A DNA stretch of 64,000 nt, taken from NCBI RefSeq assembly GCF_016495405.1, contig NZ_CP044522.1, positions 2,385,876 to 2,449,875 on the forward strand. The letters are read 5' to 3'. Below the pieces are notes generated by a model, which ran no database searches, had not been told where the DNA came from, and worked only from the letters and a program-made list of their open reading frames with translations. Both the position numbers and the translations under genes were made by a program. Each line of letters starts with the position of its first letter. Positions within the stretch are counted from its first letter, which is position 1. This stretch comes from Cobetia sp. cqz5-12. Its GTDB lineage: Bacteria > Pseudomonadota > Gammaproteobacteria > Pseudomonadales > Halomonadaceae. This document shows positions 8,325 to 16,235 of the stretch, in pieces.

Positions 8325-11300
8325 ATGCCAGATTCTCTCGGGCTTGATACATCCATTATTCCCAATTGGATCAAGACATTGCGGCATGAAGAGGATCATC
8401 AGGCCCTGATGATCCTTGAGCTGGCTGCCGACCTGGCTGGCGCTCCCATGGCGATGATCAACCTGCGTGATGGCGAGCAGCTCAAGCGCTGGTTGAGTCT
8501 GGACGACAACGTGCAAGAGTCCGTCTCCATCAACGATGCGCTGTGTGGCGCGGCGGTACTGCAAGCCAGCCCCCTCATCACGTGTGACGCCCGTCAACAT
8601 CCGGAACTCGCCGGTTGCAGTTCGGTCCTTTTCGATGGCATTCGTTATTACATCGGCCTGCCTCTCAAGGCAGACAATGGCGAGATAATCGGCTGCATGA
8701 GCCTGGCAGATGCTGAGCCGCGTCAACAATTGCCCAGCCCGGACGTCCTCGCCCGGCTGGACAAGCTCGCGGACCTGGCGACCGAGGCGCTGAAACGCCA
8801 GGTCAATCAAAGCTACCTCAATGCAGAATTCGCAGACAGTCAGTCACGCGCCAGCTGGATATTGCGCAGCATTTCCGATGGCATCATCGAATGGAAAACC
8901 GGCAACGAGAGACTGACCATCTCTACCCGCCTGGAAAACCAGTTAGGGTATGAAGCCGGTACACTCGACACCGCACTCGAGGCGTTGCATGAGAGAGTCG
9001 CGCCCGACATGCGTGACGACTTCAAGGCCTTGATCAACGCCAAGCGACTGAGCGAAACGCCTTTCAATTGTGAGTTGCTGATCCGCACCCAGCAGGGAGA
9101 TCATCGCTGGTTCGAGCTGCGCGCTCAATTCGAGGTCAGAAACGGCGCGCCCTACCGCTTCATCGGCTCATTGCTGGATATCCATCAGCAGCATCTGGCC
9201 AAGGATGCCCAGGCCGACAAGCTACGCCGCTATGAACGTCAGCAGGCGGCCTTGATCGAGCTCGGCAACACTCGCCATGATGAGAGCGCGCAGCTCGACA
9301 GCCTGCTGCCGTGGTTATGTGAGCAAGTCGCCAAGGGCCTGCAGATACGCAAGGTAAGCTTCTGGTACATGAATGAAGACCGCGACTGTCTTTCGCTTGC
9401 CCATGTCCATGATGCGTGGGTCCCACCGCCGCACGATGCCACGCATGACACAGTCCCCACTCGCCTTACCCGCACCCATAACCGGGTCTATTTCGAGGCC
9501 CTGGATGCCGGGCATGCTCTCGCCTTGGCCGATGTGACCAAGGCCAACCAGGAACTGCTGTTTGATGGCACCTTCCGCTGCAGCGTGAAGGCCATCATCG
9601 ACAGCCCGATACGAGTGGCGGGCCAGGTGGTGGCCGTCATCTGCTGTACGGAAAGCAATGCCCCACGCGAATGGGCAGATGATGAGCAGGCGTTTCTGGC
9701 CTCGGTGGCGGATCACGTCTCACAGCTCATGACCGAATTCGAGCAACAGGCCTCTCAGAAACGCCTGCGTGCCAGCGAGCGACGCTACCGCGCCACCTTC
9801 GAGCACTCAGCTGTCGGCATGGCGCACCTGAGCACCAGTGGCCAGCTGTTGCGCGTCAATCAACGACTCGAGAGCATCCTGGGCTACACCGTTGCCACCT
9901 TGTCCCAGAGTGTGATACGCGAATTGATCGAACCAGAGGACCTGGAAAGCTTCCTGCAACAACATCAGGCGCTGATCGAGCAGCGCAAGGACTTCTTCAC
10001 CCAGCAATGTCGCTTCATCCATGCCTCCGGCAACTCGGTGCATGCAGAGATCAGTGTCTCTGCGGTCGAGGCTACGCCAGACCAGGATGGCTATACGCTG
10101 CTGGCGCTGATCGACAACACGCTCAATCACACCATGTCGCAGCGCATGGCCCACGAGGCCAACCACGACAGCCTGACGGGCTTGCTCAATCGTGGCGCCT
10201 TCAAGCGTGAACTGACGACACTTTGTGATGATGCGCGCGCCACCCGCGCTCTGCATTGTCTCGCCTACATCGATCTGGACCAGTTCAAGGTCGTCAACGA
10301 CACCTGTGGCCACTCGGCCGGCGATGCGCTATTGATCCAGCTGGTCGACGTCATTGCCGCCGGCATGCGCAAGCAGGATCGTCTCGCACGCCTGGGAGGG
10401 GATGAATTCGGCTTGCTGATGCCCGACATGACGCTGGACGCCGCCGAGGCGCTGCTCGAAGAGATGCGCCAGTCCGTCACCAACTTCCGATTCATGTGGG
10501 ATGACAAGCTGTTCACCATCAGCACCAGCATTGGCCTGGTGAGCATCGACAGCAATCACAACGACCCGCATCAGCTGCTGAGTGCCGCCGATGCTGCCTG
10601 CTATGAAGCCAAGGATGCCGGGCGCAACCGCATCCATCGTCACAGTGAATCCGGTGATGAAGTAGCACGACGCATGCAGGAAATGCACTGGCTGACAGAA
10701 ATCACCGCAGCCATCGAAGAGCAGCGCCTGGTGCTTTACCAACAGCCGATAGTCAGCACCCTCGCCACTGCACAAGCCGTCAATGCAGAGCCAGGCGAGG
10801 GTCCGCACTGCGAGCTTGACTGCGCTCTACATTACGAAGTGCTGGTGCGCTTGAAGGGCCGGGATGGCACCATCATTGCGCCGGGCGCCTTCCTGCCTGC
10901 GGCGGAGCGTTATGGCCTGTCCGCCGCCATCGATGAACATGTCATTCGCCAGTACCTGAGCTGGCTGGCGGCGCACCCTGCGCATGCCCAGCGACTCACC
11001 ATGGTGTCACTCAACCTATCCGGGCACTCCATCAGCAGTCCGAGCTTTCGCGACCTGCTGGTCACGCTGGTCCGCGACAGTGGCATCCCAGGTGACAAGC
11101 TGTGTTTCGAGATCACCGAATCCGTTGCCATCACGCGGCTGGGCGACGCTCGCGCCTTCTTCGAGGCACTCGGCGCACTCGGCTGCTCCTTCGCGCTGGA
11201 TGACTTCGGGAGTGGAGTCTCCTCCTTCGGTTATCTGAAAAACCTGCCCGTCGACTTCCTGAAAATCGATGGCGCCTTCATTCGCGACATGGACACCAAC

Positions 11301-11564
11301 CGTGTCTCCTACTCCATCGCACGCGCCATTGCCGAGGTCGCACGTGAAATGGGCATGAAGACCGTGGCGGAATTCGTGGGAAGTGCGCAGGTACTTGCCT
11401 CCGTGGCCACGATCGGCGCCGATTATGTGCAGGGCTATGCGCTGGGCATGCCGGAGCCACTCGAGACAATCGCCATCTGCTCCAATATTGATGACGACCA
11501 CGGCAAGGGCATGTTGACGGAGCGGCCTCCAGCCCGGCATCCAGGGTCAATGACGCTCGAATAG
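8325..11564 (+). CDS. Multi-sensor diguanylate cyclase/phosphodiesterase (GAF-PAS-GAF-PAS-GGDEF-EAL)
   Basis: About 1,079 residues. An N-terminal GAF-like domain (residues about 20-165), a PAS-like domain (about 175-290), a second GAF (about 305-465), a second PAS (about 480-590), GGDEF (about 615-775) and EAL (about 800-1065). The cyclase site is intact (RLARLGGDEFGLLM). The EAL signature reads YEVLVRL, so EAL is EVL, a substitution found in some active phosphodiesterases; ITES, DDFGSG and FLKIDG motifs are present, so hydrolysis is possible. No TM segment is seen, so it is probably cytosolic. ATG 8325, with AGGGAAGG upstream, is preferred; longer in-frame starts back to 8118 would overlap the divergent lrgA promoter. 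It converges on the adhesin export genes, so a c-di-GMP link to adhesion is possible but only inferred. Confidence 0.93.
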   Translation: MPDSLGLDTSIIPNWIKTLRHEEDHQALMILELAADLAGAPMAMINLRDGEQLKRWLSLDDNVQESVSINDALCGAAVLQASPLITCDARQHPELAGCSSVLFDGIRYYIGLPLKADNGEIIGCMSLADAEPRQQLPSPDVLARLDKLADLATEALKRQVNQSYLNAEFADSQSRASWILRSISDGIIEWKTGNERLTISTRLENQLGYEAGTLDTALEALHERVAPDMRDDFKALINAKRLSETPFNCELLIRTQQGDHRWFELRAQFEVRNGAPYRFIGSLLDIHQQHLAKDAQADKLRRYERQQAALIELGNTRHDESAQLDSLLPWLCEQVAKGLQIRKVSFWYMNEDRDCLSLAHVHDAWVPPPHDATHDTVPTRLTRTHNRVYFEALDAGHALALADVTKANQELLFDGTFRCSVKAIIDSPIRVAGQVVAVICCTESNAPREWADDEQAFLASVADHVSQLMTEFEQQASQKRLRASERRYRATFEHSAVGMAHLSTSGQLLRVNQRLESILGYTVATLSQSVIRELIEPEDLESFLQQHQALIEQRKDFFTQQCRFIHASGNSVHAEISVSAVEATPDQDGYTLLALIDNTLNHTMSQRMAHEANHDSLTGLLNRGAFKRELTTLCDDARATRALHCLAYIDLDQFKVVNDTCGHSAGDALLIQLVDVIAAGMRKQDRLARLGGDEFGLLMPDMTLDAAEALLEEMRQSVTNFRFMWDDKLFTISTSIGLVSIDSNHNDPHQLLSAADAACYEAKDAGRNRIHRHSESGDEVARRMQEMHWLTEITAAIEEQRLVLYQQPIVSTLATAQAVNAEPGEGPHCELDCALHYEVLVRLKGRDGTIIAPGAFLPAAERYGLSAAIDEHVIRQYLSWLAAHPAHAQRLTMVSLNLSGHSISSPSFRDLLVTLVRDSGIPGDKLCFEITESVAITRLGDARAFFEALGALGCSFALDDFGSGVSSFGYLKNLPVDFLKIDGAFIRDMDTNRVSYSIARAIAEVAREMGMKTVAEFVGSAQVLASVATIGADYVQGYALGMPEPLETIAICSNIDDDHGKGMLTERPPARHPGSMTLE

Positions 11565-11580
11565 TGCGACCTCTTGCTCC

Positions 11581-11641
11581 CAGGGCTGGCTGAATCAGGG
11601 CTTGTTGAGTCAGGGACTGCTGAGCAAGAGGCTTGCCGAAT
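11581..11641. repeat. Decayed 15-bp tandem repeat after the GGDEF/EAL gene
   Basis: Four consecutive 15-16 base units beginning at 11581, 11596, 11611 and 11626 share the pattern CAGGGCTGGCTGAAT with several substitutions each. They start 16 bases after the stop codon and do not continue a protein frame. Confidence 0.6.
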
Positions 11642-11710
11642 CAAGGCGGAGCGCCCATGGGCGCCCTACAGAGCAGAGCGCGGCCTTTCTCCGAAATCAC
11701 ACAAAGCCTT

Positions 11711-11780
11711 GTTCCAAAGCTCTCTTTCCAAAGCCCTATTTCCAAAGCCCTATTTCCAAAGCCCTCTCCATAAGCCCTGT
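11711..11780. repeat. 14-bp tandem repeat (TTTCCAAAGCCCTA)
   Basis: Three near-identical 14-base units (11725-11738, 11739-11752, 11753-11766) flanked by degenerate copies at 11711-11724 and 11767-11780. It lies in the gap between convergent genes, upstream of the shared terminator. The 11565-11906 interval holds no gene, only these repeats and the terminator. Confidence 0.8.
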
Positions 11781-11812
11781 CGTCAAAAGTCCGCTCTGCA
11801 GAATCAGACGAA

Positions 11813-11860
11813 AGAAGCCCAGCCTCAGAGCGGCAAACGCTACTCAAAGGCTGGGCTTCT
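11813..11860. terminator. Bidirectional terminator between the c-di-GMP gene and the adhesin export operon
   Basis: Perfect 13-bp inverted repeat, 11813-11825 with 11848-11860 (AGAAGCCCAGCCT and its complement), 22-base loop. It sits between convergent genes and is the likely end of both transcripts. Confidence 0.78.
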
Positions 11861-11906
11861 CTGCACTGTTTCAGAAGGCTGGGTGCAGGAGAGAAGGTTA
11901 GTGGTG

Positions 11907-14009
11907 TCAGAAACCGGATTCGCGACGCCAGACCCCCACCACTTCACGCCAGGTTCGGCTCAACAGGCTGCGCGGCTCAGTCTCGACATTGACCATGCCG
12001 CGCCGGCCAGGCATCGAGAGTGCCAGCGCCTGAGAGAAATCCACTGGCTCAAGCGTGACCCGATAGAGGCTGCGCATCAGTTCCAGCTGCCCTTCATCAC
12101 CCTCGCGAACCTTCAAGTCACCACCATAGGGCGCGGCCATTTCCGGCTGCTCAAGCACTGCGACTGCCTGAGGCTCGACGCTGACCACGCGCATTTCCAG
12201 CGGCTTGCCTACCGGCGCCAGCGGATAGAACCAGGCAGTGGCTCCCTCATCGACGCGCAACACCTCTTCCTCTTCCACCCAGGCCGTCAGAGTCACCTGC
12301 CGGGGATTGCGCAGCGTCATCACCCACTCCCCTTCACCGACCCAGCCCCCTGCTTTCAAGGCAGGATTGAGCGAGTGCACCTTGCCGGTGAATGCCGCCT
12401 CCAGCTGACCGGTCGCCTGCTCGGCTTGCAGCGCGCTGACCCGTTGGCGCTGCACGTCAAGATCGGCCTGCACCACCGGGCTATCCTGCAGCAACCTGCG
12501 ATCCAGACCACTGGCGGAGCGGCGCCAGTCCAGCTGTTCCACGCGACGCTCGGCACTGGCAAGCCGCTGGGCGACTTCCGGGGCACTGATGGTAGCCAGC
12601 GCTTGACCGGCGCTCACCTCGTCCCCCTGGGCGACATCGAGACTCAGCCGGCCACCGAAGGGCGCTTCGAGACGAGCCGAGGGTTGCTCCAGCCACCCTG
12701 GCAGGCGCAACTCACTCTGCCAGGGCCAGATCAGCAAGGCTCCCAGCGCCACGACGATCACACCGGTACGCAACAGAGCCAGATTGGCGCGTGGCTTGCG
12801 ACCTTCACTGAACCAGCGCCGAATTTCATTCACGATTGGCCGCATGATGAAGTACCAGATCTCGACGGCGAACAGCACGATGCCGAGAAGCTTGAAGAAG
12901 AAGTGATAGACCGCCAGGGCGATCCCGAGAAACAGCAGCAGGCGATATACCCAGACGCCCACCGCGAATAGCACCAGGGCACGCTGCGGACGCTCAGGCG
13001 GCGCTTCCTTGAAGGCAAATAGCCATTCACGCAGCTGCCAACGTGCCAGCGCCTGGGAGCGGGGTTCAAGATTGGGCTGTCGCCAGGCATCGGACAGCAG
13101 GTAATAGCCATCGAAGCGCATCAAGGGATTGAAGTTGACCAGCGCCGACATGATCCAGGTCGTCGTCGCCAGCCAGAAACACAGGGTGCGCGGCAAGCCT
13201 TCCGGCAACAGATGCCAGCATAGTAACGCCAGTACCGCGATCGAGAGCTCGACCGCGACACCCGCGATATCGACGCCAACTCTGTCCCGGGCCTGGGTGA
13301 GTCGCCAGGCATCACTGGTATCGGTGTAGAGCACCGGCCAGCCGACGATGAAGGCCACACCGATGGTCGGGACGCGCGCGCCCTTGGCCTTGGCGACGAA
13401 AGCGTGCCCCAGCTCATGCAGTATCTTGACGAAGACCAGCGCCAGCCCCAGCGTCAGCCAGCCGCCGACAGCGCCCAGTGCCGCGAAGCTCGCGATGAAG
13501 GTATCCAGCTGGCGTACCGTCAGCCATAGGCCTACCAGAAACAGGACCGCCAGGCTCCAGAAGAAGCCGCGGCTGCCCAGCCAGCGTACCTTGTTGACGT
13601 GCCGGCTCAGCCAGCGATCCGGATTGGCCAGCGGAATGCGCACGAAGAGATAGTGATGCATCAACCACTTGAGCCCCGTGGGGCGCGACTCAAGACGGCG
13701 TTGGTAGCGTTCCTGCTGCCCGGGGTCCCCGCGCACCAGATCATGCTGACGCAGAAATTCCGATAGGGCGCGCAACTGCTCACCAGGCACTTCACGACCG
13801 AGACTGGCACTGGCCTGTTTGGCGGCTGCCGCTTCCTGGCCACCGCGAATGAAGGGCAGCAATTCGATGGCGGCCTCGCCCAGCCGATAGAAGCGCTGGG
13901 CGACCGGGTCATGCAGCAACCAGCGCCGTTTGCCATCGCGATCCTGCTCGACGGGGTGCAACTTGAGATCTTCGCGTAACACGGCCAACGGGGGAGTCTG
14001 TGAGATCAT
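11907..14009 (-). CDS. M50 (site-2-type) membrane metalloprotease fused to an HlyD-like adaptor arm
   Basis: 700 residues. A soluble N-terminal part (1-145) is followed by several TM segments. In them lie the zinc motif HELGH (residues 198-202) and the second M50 motif NPLMRFDG (294-301), so the protease site looks intact. After about residue 430 comes a last TM, then an HlyD-type periplasmic arm: a lipoyl-like half (LEAPFGGRLSLDVAQGDEVSAG), a short coiled coil (QRLASAERRVEQ) and a beta-barrel region ending near 690. M50 enzymes cut substrates within or near the membrane; HlyD arms link inner-membrane exporters to TolC. It is the last gene of the adhesin operon, three bases after the previous stop. 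Inference: it processes, gates or anchors the adhesin during export. A peptide-efflux role as in YydH-like proteins is the alternative. Confidence 0.88.
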   Translation of the reverse strand: MISQTPPLAVLREDLKLHPVEQDRDGKRRWLLHDPVAQRFYRLGEAAIELLPFIRGGQEAAAAKQASASLGREVPGEQLRALSEFLRQHDLVRGDPGQQERYQRRLESRPTGLKWLMHHYLFVRIPLANPDRWLSRHVNKVRWLGSRGFFWSLAVLFLVGLWLTVRQLDTFIASFAALGAVGGWLTLGLALVFVKILHELGHAFVAKAKGARVPTIGVAFIVGWPVLYTDTSDAWRLTQARDRVGVDIAGVAVELSIAVLALLCWHLLPEGLPRTLCFWLATTTWIMSALVNFNPLMRFDGYYLLSDAWRQPNLEPRSQALARWQLREWLFAFKEAPPERPQRALVLFAVGVWVYRLLLFLGIALAVYHFFFKLLGIVLFAVEIWYFIMRPIVNEIRRWFSEGRKPRANLALLRTGVIVVALGALLIWPWQSELRLPGWLEQPSARLEAPFGGRLSLDVAQGDEVSAGQALATISAPEVAQRLASAERRVEQLDWRRSASGLDRRLLQDSPVVQADLDVQRQRVSALQAEQATGQLEAAFTGKVHSLNPALKAGGWVGEGEWVMTLRNPRQVTLTAWVEEEEVLRVDEGATAWFYPLAPVGKPLEMRVVSVEPQAVAVLEQPEMAAPYGGDLKVREGDEGQLELMRSLYRVTLEPVDFSQALALSMPGRRGMVNVETEPRSLLSRTWREVVGVWRRESGF

Positions 14010-14012
14010 GCC

Positions 14013-15389
14013 TTACCACCCGGTCCAGCTGCGCAGCGTGGCCCACGGGCGACGGAACAGGTAATAACCCAGCGTGACCTGCTCACCCTCTACCTTGGCC
14101 GTCCCCCGCCAGCCGACGCGCGGCAGGTTCTCGGCATCGCTCAACACGGCATGCGCGCGATAGGCGAGCTCGCCATCCGGTGCCAGCTCGGCCCGATAAT
14201 TGACATGCGTCAACCGCGCTTCACGAACCTGTGAGGGGTCGACGTTCAAGAACAACGAGACCTCGGCGCCTTCCGACAGCGGAATGTTGTCGGCACTCGG
14301 CAGCCAGATTTCCACCTCGGCGCCCCGGGTGTCGGCCACTTCCAGCAGACGCTCGCCAAGCCTGACCGGGCGCCCTGCCCAATCACTGGTATCGCCAAGG
14401 ATCGCTACCCCACCCCGCGGCGCTTCAACCCGTACACGCGTCAGCTGTGTTTCAAGAAACTCGACGTCGGCACGCGTCTGGTCCACCCGCGCCCTCAACA
14501 GCGGCACCTCGGCACTGGCCTCGCGCTCGGTGAAGGAGCGCTGCCGGGCACGCGCATATTCAGCCTGTGCCACCGCCATGGCCTGATTGGCTTCTGCCAG
14601 CCGCCCCTTTAGCTCGGCATCATCGAGACTCGCCAGCAACTGGCCCTTCTCCACCACCTGATTGGGCGCCACGGACAAGTCCTTGAGCACGCCATCCAGG
14701 GGCGAGCGGATGATACTGCTGACCTCCGGCACCACTTCCGCCTGCCCCAGTACGGAAAGGCGAACCGGTACCAACATCAACAGACCGATCACCACCAAGG
14801 CCGCGCCCCACAGCAGACGTTTGCCCACCGGCTGGCGCCTGCGCCCCGAATGACGTGCCAGCACGTTCTCGGCACCTTGCACCCAATGGGTCAGCAGGCG
14901 TTGTTCGGCTTCATTCCAGGGCTTCTCGCGCAACAACAGCAAGCCACCCTCGATACGGCCTCGCCATACCATGGGCACCCAGAGTCCTTCACGCGGCCAA
15001 TACTCACTCCAGTCTTCGGCAAGAGAGGCATCACGCTCCTTGAGGCGCTCCGGCGTCAGTGACATGACCTGCTCGGGCCTGGCCGCCTGTGAGTCACCTG
15101 CCTTGGTGGAGGCGACCTGACGATCGAGATCAAATGCCTTGATGACGCGTCTTGCCCAGTGCAAGTAGGGACTCTGCTGCTCGACATCAGTGGCACCGGA
15201 GTGTGACGAGAGCTTGCCATTGCTGACCAGCAACATCTGGCGCGCGGGGAAGAGGTAGCCTGTGTCATTGACCAGCACATACTCTGCTTCCTTGCGCCCC
15301 TTGGCGCTCATCAAACGCTTCTGCAAGGTGATGAGCCCCGCCAGGCGATCTGTCGTGACATTGCCTGGCATTTCGACCCGCCGATTCAT
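14013..15389 (-). CDS. GAF-like sensor-TM-HlyD membrane fusion protein
   Basis: 458 residues. Residues 1-185 form a soluble, GAF-like domain (LAGLITLQKRLMSAKGRKEA at the start, later LWVPMVWRGRIEGGLLLLRE). One TM follows at about 191-208 (LLWGAALVVIGLLMLVPV), then an HlyD arm: VVPEVSSIIRSPLDGVLKDL, a coiled coil at about 260-315, the returning lipoyl half (VRVEAPRGGVAILG) and a barrel domain. The topology implies a cytosolic sensor joined to a periplasmic adaptor. Its ATG overlaps the TGA of the upstream adaptor gene. GAF domains often bind small ligands; no ligand can be named here. Inference: it senses cytosolic state or recognises the substrate in place of an ABC transporter. Confidence 0.85.
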   Translation of the reverse strand: MNRRVEMPGNVTTDRLAGLITLQKRLMSAKGRKEAEYVLVNDTGYLFPARQMLLVSNGKLSSHSGATDVEQQSPYLHWARRVIKAFDLDRQVASTKAGDSQAARPEQVMSLTPERLKERDASLAEDWSEYWPREGLWVPMVWRGRIEGGLLLLREKPWNEAEQRLLTHWVQGAENVLARHSGRRRQPVGKRLLWGAALVVIGLLMLVPVRLSVLGQAEVVPEVSSIIRSPLDGVLKDLSVAPNQVVEKGQLLASLDDAELKGRLAEANQAMAVAQAEYARARQRSFTEREASAEVPLLRARVDQTRADVEFLETQLTRVRVEAPRGGVAILGDTSDWAGRPVRLGERLLEVADTRGAEVEIWLPSADNIPLSEGAEVSLFLNVDPSQVREARLTHVNYRAELAPDGELAYRAHAVLSDAENLPRVGWRGTAKVEGEQVTLGYYLFRRPWATLRSWTGW

Positions 15390-16198
15390 TGTGCCGCCTC
15401 TCCACTATCCACATCTTCGAGGCTGGAAGGACTCAGAGAGGGAAAATGCACCTCACCACTCATGCCGGGCTTGATGCCGCCATCCGGCTTGGCATCCGGC
15501 CGCGCGATCACCTTGAGGGTCTGGCTGACCGGGTCAATGTTGTCGACGACGCGCACGATCTTGCCGGAAAGTTCCGCTCCCGTGGCATCTGCGATGAAGG
15601 TCATCGGTGTGCCTGCGCCGACCTGCCCCAGCCACATGGCGGGAATGACGGCCTCGATCTCGAGCTCATCGGAACTCACCAGCTCCATCATAGGCTCGCC
15701 ATTGGAGACGAACTGATGAGGATTGACCGCACGCGAGACCACTTCTGCATCGAAGGGCGCCGTGATGGTGCAATCACTGAGATAGACATCCGACAGCTTG
15801 ACCGAGGAACTGGCCTCATTGACCGCTGCTCGCGACAGATCCACGTCCAGCTGGCTGACATTGTCATAGCGCGCCAGCTGCTTGTTGACCTTGTACTGGG
15901 AACTTGCACCGGACAGACGCGCACTCGCGACTGCCCGCTCCGCCTTCAGAGAACGACAATCGAAGCGCACCAGCACATCGCCCTTGTTGACCTCTTCCCC
16001 GACACGCCGATTGACTTCGAGCAGGCGCCCCGAAAGAGGCGCCGCCAGAATGGTGGAATTGACAGCACTGACCTGACCGCGAACGGTCGGCTGATCCGCC
16101 CCGTGCGCAACACCCATCAGCCCGGGCAGCATGGCGACCAGCAGGGTTCCCCCCAACCTCGCCATGTCGCGATTGATACCTTTACCTGCGATCATCAT
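15386..16198 (-). CDS. Periplasmic HlyD/RND-type adaptor subunit
   Basis: About 270 residues with a signal peptide (a hydrophobic stretch ending VAHGADQ near residue 33), then a compact membrane-fusion-protein fold: VRGQVSAVNSTILAAPLSGR, lipoyl motif EVNKGDVLVRFDCRSL, a short helical hairpin, SDCTITAPFDAEVV and a barrel. It resembles RND/HlyD adaptors that bridge inner-membrane transporters and TolC. Start: ATG 16198 has AGGG eight bases upstream. ATG 16207 lacks spacing, and a longer frame reaching 16450 would overlap the TolC gene heavily. Lies 37 bases after tolC-like and overlaps the next gene by four bases. Confidence 0.87.
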   Translation of the reverse strand: MMIAGKGINRDMARLGGTLLVAMLPGLMGVAHGADQPTVRGQVSAVNSTILAAPLSGRLLEVNRRVGEEVNKGDVLVRFDCRSLKAERAVASARLSGASSQYKVNKQLARYDNVSQLDVDLSRAAVNEASSSVKLSDVYLSDCTITAPFDAEVVSRAVNPHQFVSNGEPMMELVSSDELEIEAVIPAMWLGQVGAGTPMTFIADATGAELSGKIVRVVDNIDPVSQTLKVIARPDAKPDGGIKPGMSGEVHFPSLSPSSLEDVDSGEAAQ

Positions 16199-16235
16199 CG
16201 TCAGCATCCCTGTTGAAATATGGCGGGAGGCTAGC

